A DNA stretch of 64,000 bases from Pseudomonas lurida (GTDB lineage Bacteria; Pseudomonadota; Gammaproteobacteria; Pseudomonadales; Pseudomonadaceae). This document shows, piece by piece, positions 37,184-47,238 of the stretch. The notes under the pieces are model-generated. The model saw nothing but the letters and a program-made list of their open reading frames with translations, ran no database searches and was not told where the DNA came from. The DNA lies in NCBI RefSeq assembly GCF_002563895.1, contig NZ_PDJB01000001.1:4137501-4201500 (forward strand), given 5' to 3'. The position numbers and the translations under genes are program-made. Within the stretch, counting starts at the first letter, position 1, and the number at the start of each line of letters is the position of its first letter.

Positions 37184-38911
37184 TCAGTGCACCATCGACC
37201 ACAGTGAAGCACCTACGCCGGTGATGCTCTCCCCCGCAATCAAGCCAGCGGCGGCGGTAATCGCAAAGCGCTCGGTGAGGCTCGGCCAGCGGCAGCTCAG
37301 CAGCCAGGTCAGTATCGCGCCCAGGGCCATCATCAGCGAGACCGAGGCCGGCAGCACGAAGGCCAGGCCCAGGGCGGCGGCACTCGGGAGGAAGCGGGCA
37401 CGATGGGCAGGCAAGGTGCTGTCCAGCACACCGAGCATTACGCCAACCAGGCCGCCGATGGCAATCGCCCAGCGAATGCTGGTGGACAGTGAATCCAACC
37501 CATGGGTGAGGGTTTGCGCCACGGCTTTCCAGGTAGCGACCGCCGGGGCCGGCCACTCCTCGGTGAGCAGCATGGTTTGCGGATCCGGGATCAACGCCAG
37601 GTAGGCGAATACGCCAACGATACTGCCGATGAAAATCCCCAGGATCTGCGCGATCACCTGCTTATGCGGCGTGGCTCCAATGGCCTTGCCCACCTTGAAA
37701 TCATTCATCAAGTCGGTGCACTGCCCGGCCGAGCCACCAGCCGTGTTGGCGCTCATCAGGTTGATCGGCACCTGCCCCGGCGCGACGATACCAAAGCTCA
37801 GCTGGGACAGTTGCCCAATGGCGCCGATCGGCGGAATGCCGGTGGCGCCCACCACGCGCGCGGCGACGGCGGCGAGGCAAATCGCCAATGGGATCGTGAG
37901 CAACGCCATGCCCAGATGAATGCCGAACAGCAGCGCCTGCAGGCTCACCACCAGCACAATCGCCAGCACAAAACCGGCGGCAGGCCCCGGTTTTGGCACC
38001 GTCCAGGTCGATTCGCCGCCGGATTGCGTTGATCGGTACAAAACCCACAAACGAATCGCCAGCGAGGCCAAGGTGGAACACACCATCAGGCTTACGCCCG
38101 GCCACAACAACCACTCCACCAGCGCGGCAAACTGCGGGCCGCTGCTGCCCACAGGCAAGGTCACCAGGTGTTGCGCCAACAACCAGGGGCCCAGGCCACC
38201 CCAGGCGAGCAAGGCGCCGAGCAGCAGGGTCAGGCCCACGCGAATGCCGATGATACCGCCGAAGCCCACCAGCAACAGCGAAGGGTCGGCGGTGAAGGTC
38301 AGGCGCTCCAACTGAGCGCTGGGCGACCAGCGCGGGAAGGCCCACATAAAAGTATCGACCCACTTGACCAGCCCGGAGAGCAACGCGGCGCCGAGCAGCA
38401 CCTTCAAGCGCGTCGCGGCTTCGCGCCCATGGTTGTAGATGTGCAGCAAGGTTTCCAGGGTGGCCATGCCCTCGGGGAATTTCAGCGCCTTGTCATTCAG
38501 CAACGAGGGCCGTAGATACCAGGCGATCCAGATGCCCAGGAAACTCACCGAGAACACCCAGGCAATCATGGGGATAGCGTCTAACTGGTTGCCCGTCAGC
38601 AAGGTATAGGCCGGGATCGGCGCTACCAGTCCGCCGGAAATGATTGAAGCGGCGGCCGAGGCGACGGTCTGGTTGATGTTGCTTTCATGCAAGGTCCACG
38701 GCAGGTGGTCGGTGGAACGCTTGGCCACTCCTTGAAAGATGGCGTAGCCAATCAACAGTGCGATGATCGACATGTTGAACGACCAACCAATCTTCAACCC
38801 GGCGTAGACATTGGAAGGTGTGAGCAGGATGCCGAGGACACTGCCGGTGATGACGGCGCGCAGGCTGAGTTCGCGGGTGACGGGGCCGTGCGGGAGGGTC
38901 GTTGCGGACAT
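37184..38911 (-). CDS. OPT-family oligopeptide transporter
   Basis: A 575-residue inner-membrane protein with about 14 hydrophobic helices. It has ELSLRAVITGSVLGILLTPSNVYAGLKIGW, the conserved NxYxGLK loop of OPT transporters, and the mid-protein GAIGQLSQLSFGIV. The family carries peptides or metal-chelates into cells. I start at the ATG at 38911, where AAAGGAA lies six bases upstream; a longer frame upstream has no support. Substrate unknown. Confidence 0.9.
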   Translation of the reverse strand: MSATTLPHGPVTRELSLRAVITGSVLGILLTPSNVYAGLKIGWSFNMSIIALLIGYAIFQGVAKRSTDHLPWTLHESNINQTVASAAASIISGGLVAPIPAYTLLTGNQLDAIPMIAWVFSVSFLGIWIAWYLRPSLLNDKALKFPEGMATLETLLHIYNHGREAATRLKVLLGAALLSGLVKWVDTFMWAFPRWSPSAQLERLTFTADPSLLLVGFGGIIGIRVGLTLLLGALLAWGGLGPWLLAQHLVTLPVGSSGPQFAALVEWLLWPGVSLMVCSTLASLAIRLWVLYRSTQSGGESTWTVPKPGPAAGFVLAIVLVVSLQALLFGIHLGMALLTIPLAICLAAVAARVVGATGIPPIGAIGQLSQLSFGIVAPGQVPINLMSANTAGGSAGQCTDLMNDFKVGKAIGATPHKQVIAQILGIFIGSIVGVFAYLALIPDPQTMLLTEEWPAPAVATWKAVAQTLTHGLDSLSTSIRWAIAIGGLVGVMLGVLDSTLPAHRARFLPSAAALGLAFVLPASVSLMMALGAILTWLLSCRWPSLTERFAITAAAGLIAGESITGVGASLWSMVH

Positions 38912-38986
38912 GCGGATTCCTTTCGGCAAGGGAACAGGGCTACCTGACAAGTGAGCCCCGTATCCGCCGAAGGTTCATCCGATTGC

Positions 38987-41044
38987 TCAGCCCAGGCGAA
39001 ACCGCGCGGTGTTGTCGCTCAATGCCTGGCTGCCTTTGCTCAAGGTGTCGGCCGCTCGGTTCACAGCCCGCGCGCCGTCGAGCAAGCGCCCTGCCGCCTG
39101 GTCCACTTGCTGGATATTGCCGCTCACTTCATCTGCCGTCGCCGCTTGTTCTTCAACAGCAGTGGCGATCTGCGCCAGGGTGTCGGTGACGTGTTGCACC
39201 GCACCGGCAATCTCGCCCAAACGTGTGCCCAGCCCGGTGACGGATTCAGCATCCGTCAGTGCCTGTTCACACGCGGCGCCCATCAACGTGACCGCCTGGC
39301 TGACCGTGGCGCGCAGGCTGTCGACCGTGCCGGCGATTTGCGCGGTGGAGGCCTGGGTGCGTTGCGACAGGCTGCGCACTTCATCGGCTACCACGGCAAA
39401 ACCGCGGCCCTGTTCGCCGGCGCGGGCGGCTTCGATGGCGGCGTTGAGCGCCAGCAGGTTGGTCTGCTCGGCAATGCCGCGGATGGTGTCGACCACCGAT
39501 TGAATCTGCTGGCCCTGTTGGCTGACTTGCTCCAGTGCATCGGCAGTATCGGTCAGGCGCTGGTTGAGCTGCTGGATGCTGGCCGTGGTGCGCTGGCTGT
39601 CGCGGCTGCTGTCTTCGGCAATACGCCGGGTCTGCTGGGCGCTGCCCGAGGCGTGTTCGCAACTTCTGGCGACGCCCAGCGAAGTGGCGGCCAGTTGGGT
39701 GGCGGCAGCAGCAATCTGGCTGATTTGATGTTGCTGGTCTTCGACTTCGGTGAGCGTGCTGCCCGATTGCGAATTGAGGGTGAGCACCGCCGAGCCGAGT
39801 TGCTGCGTCTCGTGATTGACCCCCAGCAGGCTGGCGCGCAGTTGCACCACCGCGACGTTCAGCGCAGTGCTGATGGCCGCGAGTTCGTCGCGTCCTTCCA
39901 CCGCCACCTCCACGCACAGGTTGCCGTCGCGCAGAGACTCAGCCAGCGTGGTGATGCCACTGGCGCTGCGGCGAATCGAGGCTTGCAGGCATATGAACAG
40001 GTACAACGCGGCCAAGGCCAACAGACTGAATGTCGCGGCGACGGGGATGAATTTCTGCAGCGAGCGATCGCGGTAATAGCTCAGGCGCGCATCCAGCGAG
40101 CTGAGCGACTGGCTACGCAGCGCGCCCAAGCTGTCGAGCACCCCATCGACACTGCGCTCGAAGCCTGCGGTGTCGAGCTTGATGGTGCCGCCGAATACCC
40201 CGTCGTCGAGCACTTTGAGTTCGTCGTCCAGCCGTTGCAAGCTGTTGTCGTATTGCCCGGTCCAGGGCTCAAGACCCGCATATTGCTTGGCCTTGAGCGA
40301 CGCCGCGGCCTTGACCAACTGGTCCCGTGCATCGCCGATGCGGCCGCGCAAGTCACGCATCTGCAAGCGGCTCTGCAACGTGAACTGCCCCGACGCGATG
40401 GACGACTGGCCAACACTGGCCATGCGGCCGATACGCTCGATCAGGTCGGGTGTGTGCTGAGTGGAAATCTGCATCAGCAGGTAGGTTTCCAGCCAGGGGT
40501 CGAGGATCAGCCCGGCATCCAGGGTGATCTGCTCGCGCAGGGTTTGCATGGCGGTGAGGGCCGAGGTGAAACGGTCGTACCCGTCCGGCCACCAACCCAC
40601 GGTGCGCAGGGATTGGGAGTCCATGCCCTTGACCGTGGCCTGCAAGGCTTCGAAGCGGGCCAGGATGTCGGCACTGGCATTCTGGGCTTTGAGCGAATCA
40701 CCCAGGGCTTGCAGGCTTTGCAGGATCACCGGGAAATTGGCATCGACTTTTTCCATCGCCGCCTTCGCCGCTGGCGTTGGCGCGTGCAGGATGTCTGCCG
40801 CCTTCCAGCGCGCAGCCAGGTTGCGCTGCGCCGTTAACTGGCCATCCAGGGCGTCCAGGGCGAGCAGTTGCCGAACGCCGGACTGCTCGCTGGAAATCAC
40901 GGTTAATTTGTCGCGGTAGTCCGACCCGATCATCCACAGGCTACCCGCCAGGGGCAGCATGAACAGGAAAAACAGGATCTGGAATTTACGCGCGAAACCG
41001 AAACGTCCGAGCAGGCGGATACCCGGTGACAAAAGGCTGTGCAT
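38987..41044 (-). CDS. Methyl-accepting chemotaxis protein
   Basis: A 685-residue transmembrane chemoreceptor. TM1 is at residues ~14-40 ([18 protein letters not shown]). A long periplasmic helical sensor domain follows to TM2 near 330-355 ([22 protein letters not shown]). A HAMP domain and a C-terminal signalling domain come next, with the conserved hairpin tip [20 protein letters not shown] then [14 protein letters not shown]. The ligand is not evident. I start at the ATG at 41044; upstream in-frame codons lie in a poorly conserved leader. Confidence 0.93.
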   Translation of the reverse strand: MHSLLSPGIRLLGRFGFARKFQILFFLFMLPLAGSLWMIGSDYRDKLTVISSEQSGVRQLLALDALDGQLTAQRNLAARWKAADILHAPTPAAKAAMEKVDANFPVILQSLQALGDSLKAQNASADILARFEALQATVKGMDSQSLRTVGWWPDGYDRFTSALTAMQTLREQITLDAGLILDPWLETYLLMQISTQHTPDLIERIGRMASVGQSSIASGQFTLQSRLQMRDLRGRIGDARDQLVKAAASLKAKQYAGLEPWTGQYDNSLQRLDDELKVLDDGVFGGTIKLDTAGFERSVDGVLDSLGALRSQSLSSLDARLSYYRDRSLQKFIPVAATFSLLALAALYLFICLQASIRRSASGITTLAESLRDGNLCVEVAVEGRDELAAISTALNVAVVQLRASLLGVNHETQQLGSAVLTLNSQSGSTLTEVEDQQHQISQIAAAATQLAATSLGVARSCEHASGSAQQTRRIAEDSSRDSQRTTASIQQLNQRLTDTADALEQVSQQGQQIQSVVDTIRGIAEQTNLLALNAAIEAARAGEQGRGFAVVADEVRSLSQRTQASTAQIAGTVDSLRATVSQAVTLMGAACEQALTDAESVTGLGTRLGEIAGAVQHVTDTLAQIATAVEEQAATADEVSGNIQQVDQAAGRLLDGARAVNRAADTLSKGSQALSDNTARFRLG

Positions 41045-41389
41045 GTACGACCACTCCCCAAAAACAACCCACGGGGTGCACCGTGGGCAACGCCTTGATA
41101 TGACTAGCAGCAAAATGCCATGTCATTGATTGAGAAGGCACTAGCAAGATATGGGCCGTTGGCTGAAGCGCGGGAATAGGCCGGTTCGCACCCAATACAT
41201 AATGCGCGGCGCACACTAATGGGGCGAAAGCACTCATCGCATCACCGCCCATGTAACTAATGGCGCACATTCCACAAACAACCCACTTCCAGCGTGGGAG
41301 CTGACGTGGCTGCAATGGCGGCGCAACCGTTACAAATTTGCTCACTGGCGTGCACATTCACGTGGTCATCACGTTTGAATTGAGGTGTA
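41045..41389. other. Gene-free leader/intergenic region before the chemoreceptor
   Basis: 345 bp with no supported gene. It contains CCCACGG-GGTGCA-CCGTGGG, a 7-bp hairpin near 41067, and two copies of AAACAACCCAC near 41060 and 41276. Their role is unknown. Confidence 0.5.
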
Positions 41390-42085
41390 TCAAGCCAGTA
41401 GCGCAGTAATCCACCCCACCTGCCGGGCAATTTCCTGCACCTTCTGCTCCGGCACCGCCTGCCTGGCCTGCTCCAGGCTGGCCAGGGTCTTCTGCCTCTG
41501 GCGCAACAGACGCTGCCACTTGCCAATAAACGCCGGGCTACGCGCCTGCATCTGCAGCGGGCCGAAGTACAGCTGTTCAGCGGTATAAGCCACCGGCCCG
41601 GCGCGCTCGGCGACGATGATCTCGTAGTAGAAACGGTTCTCGCGCAGCAACTCTTCGCTGACGATGGAGTAGCCGTTGTCCATCAGCCACTGGCGCAACG
41701 GTTGCTCGCCACCGTTGGGTTGCAGGATCAAGCGTTCCTGGCCACTCAGGTGCATCTTGCCGCTTTCGAGGATGTCGCGGATCGTCTCGCCGCCCATGCC
41801 GCACACGCTGATTGCGGTGATGCCGTCATGGGGTTCGATGGCCGCCAGGCCATCGGCCAGGCGCACGGTGATCTGCTGCTCCAGGCCGTTGTCACGCACC
41901 GTGCGCTGCGCTGCGTAGAAGGGCGTCGTCGCCACCTCCCCCGCCACTGCCGAGGCGATCACGCCCCGGCGCATCAACGCCACCGGCAGGTAACCGTGGT
42001 CGGAGCCGATATCGGCCAGTCGGGCACCCACCGGAATGTTCGCCCCCACGCGCTCCAGGCGCAGGGATAACGTGTGTTCGTTCAA
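41390..42085 (-). CDS. trmK: tRNA (adenine(22)-N1)-methyltransferase TrmK
   Basis: A 231-residue SAM-dependent Rossmann methyltransferase that makes m1A22 in tRNA. SAM motif I is LADIGSDHGYLP at ~23-34. AISVCGMGGETI and LILQPNGGEQPLRQWL match the TrmK family, and a C-terminal helical domain follows. It overlaps the upstream GntR gene by four bases (ATGA), so translation is coupled to a regulator of unrelated function. Confidence 0.92.
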   Translation of the reverse strand: MNEHTLSLRLERVGANIPVGARLADIGSDHGYLPVALMRRGVIASAVAGEVATTPFYAAQRTVRDNGLEQQITVRLADGLAAIEPHDGITAISVCGMGGETIRDILESGKMHLSGQERLILQPNGGEQPLRQWLMDNGYSIVSEELLRENRFYYEIIVAERAGPVAYTAEQLYFGPLQMQARSPAFIGKWQRLLRQRQKTLASLEQARQAVPEQKVQEIARQVGWITALLA

Positions 42086-42801
42086 CGGCCCTGCTCCCCT
42101 GAAAAACGATCCCGGCTGTTGGTCAAGTGCAGCACCATGGCGGCGCGCGCGGCGTCCGGGTCCTGGCGTTTGATCGCGTTGAAGATCGCCTCGTGCTCCA
42201 GGTTTGCCAGCTGGCCCAATTGGGCGAAGTCAGCGCCACCGCGTTCAGTCACCTTCACCTGGGTGCGCGGGATCATCGCATTCCCCAGGTGCAGCATGAT
42301 TTCGGTGAAGAAGGTATTGCCGGTGGCTTCAGCGATGAGTTGGTGAAAGCGTTTGTCTTCCTCCACGCAACTGTCGTTATTGGCCAGCGATGCCTGGTAA
42401 TCGTCCAGAGCCTGGCGCATGTGGGCCAGCTGTTCGTCGGTTCGGCGCAAGGCCGCCAGCGCCACGGCTTGCACCTCCAGGCCCAGGCGCAGTTCGAGCA
42501 TGTTGCGCACGCTGGCCACCGTGTCTACATGCAGGCGCAACCCCTGTTGGGCCTGCTGCTCCAGCACAAAAGTGCCGATGCCGTGACGGGTCTCGACCAA
42601 TCCCGACGCCTGCAACTTGGAGATCGCTTCGCGCACGACGGTCCGGCTCACCCCGTGCTCAAGCACGATGGTGGATTCCGAGGGCAGTTTTTCGCCGGGC
42701 TTGAGCTGGCCAAGCAGGATGCGCTGGGTCAGTGCATCGACCACGCCCTGGGCCAGGTTGGTAGAGCGTCTACGGATGGGGGTTCCACTTTCAATGGGCA
42801 T
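42082..42801 (-). CDS. GntR-family regulator, FadR/FCD branch
   Basis: A 239-residue regulator. The N-terminal winged helix (LTQRILLGQLKPGEKLPSESTIVLEHGVSRTVVREAISKL) is at residues ~22-66. A helical FCD effector domain follows, whose His/Asp residues (for example DKRFHQLIAEATGN) usually bind a metal and a carboxylate ligand. It is divergent from a glucarate transporter and gudD, so a sugar acid is the likely effector. It is translationally coupled to trmK. Confidence 0.93.
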   Translation of the reverse strand: MPIESGTPIRRRSTNLAQGVVDALTQRILLGQLKPGEKLPSESTIVLEHGVSRTVVREAISKLQASGLVETRHGIGTFVLEQQAQQGLRLHVDTVASVRNMLELRLGLEVQAVALAALRRTDEQLAHMRQALDDYQASLANNDSCVEEDKRFHQLIAEATGNTFFTEIMLHLGNAMIPRTQVKVTERGGADFAQLGQLANLEHEAIFNAIKRQDPDAARAAMVLHLTNSRDRFSGEQGR

Positions 42802-43138
42802 TGCTACGGGTCCACGGGGTTAGCTGTCGGGAGCTTAACACCCAGGCCGAGGGTGGGTGCGGGTTGATTAAGAAAACGCCTATCTTGTATGACAACTAAA
42901 CTCAAACGCTCATCGCTTCCGGTGGACGCCTAAGTCCTCCACTCGCATATCACCGCAGATAAAAAACAACGAATAGCCAGTAAAACAAGGCAAATAACCA
43001 AATAGATAGCGCTGACACTGGCGTTATGAAAACAAAAACACTCACCCCTGCATTGCGAACCAGCGAAAACCACTTGTATGATGTCTATCAACAAGACACG
43101 CGATCCCGCATAAAAATAATCAGGGGGAGTTTTGAATT
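42802..43138. promoter_or_regulatory. GntR/gudP divergent region with candidate operator
   Basis: 337 bp with no gene. TTGTATGACAA at 42885-42895 is an inverted repeat TTGT-ATG-ACAA of the type bound by FadR-branch GntR proteins, and TTGTATGA recurs near 43074. Otherwise AT-rich. Binding is inferred. Confidence 0.5.
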
Positions 43139-44497
43139 GTGAACAATTCAAGCCATGCATCTGCCACACCAGAAACTGACTCGGTCCTCGCGCGCGCCGT
43201 GAGCAAAGTGAAGAGCCATGTGCTCCCGCTGTTCGTGATCATGTTCATCCTCAACTACATCGACCGGGTCAATATCGGCTTTGTGCGCACGCACATGGAG
43301 CACGACCTGGGCATCGGTGCCGCAGCCTACGGTTTCGGTGCCGGGCTGTTCTTCATTGGCTACGCCCTCTTCGAAGTGCCCTCCAACATGCTGCTGCAAA
43401 AGGTCGGGGCACGTATCTGGCTGACCCGCATCATGTTTACCTGGGGCATCGTCGCCACGTTGATGGCGTTCATCCAGAACGAAACCCACTTCTACATCCT
43501 GCGATTTCTGCTGGGCGTGGCCGAAGCTGGTTTCTTCCCTGGGGTGATCTACTATTTCACCCGCTGGCTGCCGGGCGTGGAGCGCGGTAAAGCCATCGCG
43601 ATTTTCCTCAGTGGTTCTGCGGTGGCCTCGCTGATTTCCGGCCCGCTGTCGGGTGTGCTGTTGCAGATCGAAGGGTTTGGCTTTCACGGCTGGCAGTGGA
43701 TGTTTGCCATTGAAGGCCTGGCCTCGGTGGTGATCGGTTTCTTTGTGTGGTTCTGGCTGGACTCCAAGCCCCACGACGCCAAATGGATGACCCGCGAAGA
43801 ACAGGACGCACTGGTCAACGCTATCGACCAGGAACAGCGCGACCGCGAAGCCCTCACCACCGTCAAACCGACGATTGGCAAACTGCTCAAGGACCGTCAG
43901 ATCCTGCTGTTTTGCGCCCTGTACTTTTGCATCCAACTGACGATTTACGCGGCGACCTTCTGGCTGCCGAGCATCATCAAGAAAATGGGTGACTTGAGTG
44001 ATGTGCAGGTCGGCTTTTTCAACTCGATTCCCTGGCTGATCTCGATCATCGCCATGTACGCCTTCGCTTCGCTGTCGGGCAAGTTCAAGTTCCAGCAGGC
44101 CTGGGTGGCGGCAGCGCTGTTGATTGCTGCGGCCGGCATGTTCATGTCCACCACCGGTGGGCCGGTGTTTGCTTTTGTGGCGATCTGTTTTGCGGCCATT
44201 GGCTTCAAGTCGGCATCGTCGCTGTTCTGGCCGATCCCCCAGGGCTACCTGGATGTGCGCATCGCCGCAGCGGTGATCGCGCTGATCAACTCCATCGGCA
44301 ACCTGGGCGGCTTCGTCGCGCCGACCACCTTCGGCTTTCTCGAACAGACCACCGGCTCGATCCAGGGCGGCCTCTACGGCCTGGCCGGCACCTCGGTGCT
44401 CGCCGCGATCCTGGTGTTCTTCGCCAAGACGTCGCCGTCTGCCGTGTTGACGTCGCCCAGCGCGCCAACAGGCGCTGCCATCAGCAAACCTCTCTGA
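43139..44497 (+). CDS. gudP: MFS transporter, glucarate/galactarate:H+ symporter (ACS family)
   Basis: A 452-residue inner-membrane transporter with 12 hydrophobic helices. VIMFILNYIDRVNIGFVRTHMEHDLGI near residue 33 and the ACS motif FFPGVIYYFTRWLPGVERGKAIA fit the anion:cation symporter family that carries hexarates. It starts at GTG (43139), since GGGGGAG stands ten bases upstream and no in-frame ATG is near. gudD follows at once, so glucarate is the likely substrate. Confidence 0.88.
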   Translation: MNNSSHASATPETDSVLARAVSKVKSHVLPLFVIMFILNYIDRVNIGFVRTHMEHDLGIGAAAYGFGAGLFFIGYALFEVPSNMLLQKVGARIWLTRIMFTWGIVATLMAFIQNETHFYILRFLLGVAEAGFFPGVIYYFTRWLPGVERGKAIAIFLSGSAVASLISGPLSGVLLQIEGFGFHGWQWMFAIEGLASVVIGFFVWFWLDSKPHDAKWMTREEQDALVNAIDQEQRDREALTTVKPTIGKLLKDRQILLFCALYFCIQLTIYAATFWLPSIIKKMGDLSDVQVGFFNSIPWLISIIAMYAFASLSGKFKFQQAWVAAALLIAAAGMFMSTTGGPVFAFVAICFAAIGFKSASSLFWPIPQGYLDVRIAAAVIALINSIGNLGGFVAPTTFGFLEQTTGSIQGGLYGLAGTSVLAAILVFFAKTSPSAVLTSPSAPTGAAISKPL

Positions 44498-44516
44498 GCC
44501 CTTTTAGGAACCTGCC

Positions 44517-45842
44517 ATGAATACTCCCGTCGTCACTCACTTCCAGGTCATCCCCGTCGCCGGCCACGACAGCATGCTGCTCAACCTCAGCGGCGCCCAT
44601 GGCCCCTACTTCACGCGCAATATCGTCATCCTCAAGGACAGCAGCGGCAATACCGGCGTGGGTGAAGTCCCCGGCGGCGAGCGTATCCGCGAAACGCTCG
44701 AAGACGCCCGCGGCCTGGTGGTGGGCCAGCCGATCGGCCAGTACCAGCGTGTCCTCAACCAGATGCGCAGCACCTTTGCCTCACGGGATGCGGCCGGCCG
44801 TGGCCTGCAGACCTTTGACCTGCGCATCACCATCCATGCCGTCACCGCCATGGAAGCCGCGCTGCTCGACCTGCTGGGGCAATTCCTCGAAGTCCCCGTA
44901 GCGGCCTTGCTCGGCGAAGGACAGCAACGCGATGCGGTGAAAATGCTCGGCTACCTGTTCTATGTCGGCGACCGCCACGCGACCGATCTCGCCTACCGCA
45001 ACGAGGCCGACAGCGACGATGAATGGTTCCGCCTGCGTCACGAAAAGGCCCTGACCAGCGAGGCCGTGGTGCGCCTGGCCGAGGCCGCACAAGCCAAGTA
45101 CGGCTTCAACGACTTCAAGCTCAAGGGCGGCGTACTCAGTGGCGATGCCGAAATCGAAGCCGTCACCGCCCTGGCCGAACGCTTCCCGGATGCGCGCATC
45201 ACCCTCGACCCGAATGGCGCCTGGTCATTGAAAGAAGCCATCCGCCTGTGCCGCGACCAGCACCACGTACTCGCCTATGCCGAAGACCCTTGCGGCGCGG
45301 AAAACGGCTACTCGGGCCGTGAAGTCATGGCTGAATTCCGCCGCGCCACCGGCCTCAAGACTGCCACCAACATGATTGCCACCGACTGGCGCGAAATGGG
45401 CCATGCCATCCAACTGCAATCGGTGGATATCCCCCTCGCCGACCCGCACTTCTGGACCCTGCAAGGCTCGGTACGCGTGGCGCAGATGTGCCATGAATGG
45501 GGCCTGACCTGGGGCTCGCACTCCAACAATCACTTCGATATTTCCCTGGCGATGTTCACCCAGGTCGCGGCTGCCGCGCCCGGCGACATCACGGCCATCG
45601 ACACCCACTGGATCTGGCAGGACGGCCAACGCCTGACCCAGGAACCGCTGAAAATCGAAGGCGGCTACGTGAAAGTACCGAGCAAACCTGGCCTGGGCGT
45701 GGAGATCGACATGGACGCCGTGGCCAAGGCTCACGAAGTCTACAAAGGCATGGGGCTCGGAGCGCGGGATGACAGCGTGGCGATGCAGTTTTTGATGCCG
45801 GGGTGGCGCTTCAACAACAAGCAGCCCTGCCTGGTGCGCTGA
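44517..45842 (+). CDS. gudD: Glucarate dehydratase
   Basis: A 441-residue enolase-superfamily enzyme that dehydrates D-glucarate (and L-idarate) to 5-keto-4-deoxyglucarate. The KxK motif with the acidic Lys is DFKLKGG, the metal ligands are in [10 protein letters not shown] and [11 protein letters not shown], and the second base His is in [10 protein letters not shown]. The length and the [19 protein letters not shown] signature fit GudD. It lies 19 bp after gudP on the same strand. The downstream 5-keto-4-deoxyglucarate dehydratase is not in the window. Confidence 0.96.
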   Translation: MNTPVVTHFQVIPVAGHDSMLLNLSGAHGPYFTRNIVILKDSSGNTGVGEVPGGERIRETLEDARGLVVGQPIGQYQRVLNQMRSTFASRDAAGRGLQTFDLRITIHAVTAMEAALLDLLGQFLEVPVAALLGEGQQRDAVKMLGYLFYVGDRHATDLAYRNEADSDDEWFRLRHEKALTSEAVVRLAEAAQAKYGFNDFKLKGGVLSGDAEIEAVTALAERFPDARITLDPNGAWSLKEAIRLCRDQHHVLAYAEDPCGAENGYSGREVMAEFRRATGLKTATNMIATDWREMGHAIQLQSVDIPLADPHFWTLQGSVRVAQMCHEWGLTWGSHSNNHFDISLAMFTQVAAAAPGDITAIDTHWIWQDGQRLTQEPLKIEGGYVKVPSKPGLGVEIDMDAVAKAHEVYKGMGLGARDDSVAMQFLMPGWRFNNKQPCLVR

Positions 45843-45891
45843 GTACATTGCACCCGGTCACACCCATTACCCCCTGAAAAACCAGGGCCCC

Positions 45892-45923
45892 AATGTGGGA
45901 GCAGGCTTGCTCGCTCCCACATT
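45892..45923. repeat. REP hairpin after gudD
   Basis: AATGTGGGAGC and GCTCCCACATT enclose AGGCTTGCTC, a perfect 11-bp stem of the REP type. It may also act as a transcript 3' end. Confidence 0.85.
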
Positions 45924-46073
45924 TGACCAGTGTCATGCTCGGGCATGCGCTCCCTGGCTGGCTGTTACCGCGCCTTGAACATCAAGGCTTGCCAGCGACC
46001 ACCGGTGCTTTTCTGGTGGCCATCGGTTGCACGAACAGTCCGTCGAGACTATGAGCGCTTGTTTGCCCCGCGT

Positions 46074-46997
46074 TTAAAGCACCCGGTCAAACAACGGCGC
46101 CACGTCATACCGCTGCTTCAACATCTGCGCATCCACCAGGAAATCCGCCGTGGCCTGGGCCTCGCTGACAATTGTCGGCGAGATCGGCAGCACCTTGATC
46201 GCGTCGCGCTTGAACCACACCTTGGCGATTTCCGGCGTCGACTGGTTGGCCTTGGACCAGGCTTCGGCGTACTCATCGATGTGCGTGTTGCTCCACACCC
46301 GAGCGCGGGTAAGGCGGGCGATGAAGTCTTTGATGATCGCGCTTTTCTGCGCCAGGGCTGGCTCGTACGCCACGATGTAAGTGGGCGCGCTCATCAGGCC
46401 CTTGGCATTGCGGATCAGGGTGCTGCCCTCTTTTTCCTGCAACGACACATAGGGTTCCCACGTGCCGAAGGCATCGATGTCGCCTTGGGTCAACGCCAGG
46501 CTGGCTTCTGCCGGCAACAAGTATTTGAAGTGGACGCTGCTGCGCGGCACACCGGCCTCATCCAGGGCCTTGTACGCCAACTGCTGGCTCCACGAGCCAT
46601 TCCAGATGGCCACGGTCTTGCCTTTGAGGTCGGCCACCGAATGAATGCCCTTGCGCGCGACAATGTCCACACCGTCGAGGCTGGTCTGGGTGCTGGCGAC
46701 CACCTTCACCGGTGCGCCATTGGCGGCCAGGCTGATCACCGGGGTATCACCGACGATGCCCACGTCCAGCGCACCGCTGGCCACGGCAGAGGCCACCGGG
46801 GAACCGGTATTGAAGCGTTTGAAGTCGATCGTGTATGGCAGGTCTTTCAGCTCCCCGGACAGCTCCAACACGATACGGTTGGAGAAGAACTGGTCGCCCA
46901 CGGTGAGAGTCAGGGGCTCCGCTGCCCAGGCCGAAGGCCCCTGCAGCGTCAAGCAAGCAAGGCCCAGCAAGGAAAGCAAAGTTCGACGATTGATCAT
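46074..46997 (-). CDS. ABC transporter substrate-binding protein, sulfonate/taurine type
   Basis: A 307-residue periplasmic binding protein with a signal peptide (MINRRTLLSLLGLACLTLQGPSAWA). NTGSPVASAVASGALDVGIVGDTPVISLAANGAPVKVVAS is the SsuA/TauA-like core, and LKGKTVAIWNGSWSQQLAYKALDEAG is the second-domain crossover. It is divergent from an SfnB-like monooxygenase, which supports organosulfur uptake. The permease and ATPase are not in the window. The ATG has GGGA eight bases upstream. Confidence 0.87.
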   Translation of the reverse strand: MINRRTLLSLLGLACLTLQGPSAWAAEPLTLTVGDQFFSNRIVLELSGELKDLPYTIDFKRFNTGSPVASAVASGALDVGIVGDTPVISLAANGAPVKVVASTQTSLDGVDIVARKGIHSVADLKGKTVAIWNGSWSQQLAYKALDEAGVPRSSVHFKYLLPAEASLALTQGDIDAFGTWEPYVSLQEKEGSTLIRNAKGLMSAPTYIVAYEPALAQKSAIIKDFIARLTRARVWSNTHIDEYAEAWSKANQSTPEIAKVWFKRDAIKVLPISPTIVSEAQATADFLVDAQMLKQRYDVAPLFDRVL

Positions 46998-47238
46998 GAT
47001 AAATCCCACGGGGTTAGATGGCGGATGCAACCATCTGTGGGCGTGCAGTCTGGTCGTTCGACGTAGAAGCTATCGCAATAACACAATGAGGTTTAATACT
47101 GTTGCGCACTATCGATAGAACGGTCGCACAGGTTGCTAGCTGCTTTTCGTATTAAAAACTTTGCCGTCCCTGAGTTAGGGTGACGTCACCAGACCACTGG
47201 ACCCCAGCACCTGAACCACTTTCTGCAAGGTCCATTGC

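Noticed and set aside
38951..40837. 628-codon open frame on the plus strand over the chemoreceptor gene
   Set aside because: Antisense to a full MCP with HAMP and signalling domain; composition of a shadow frame.
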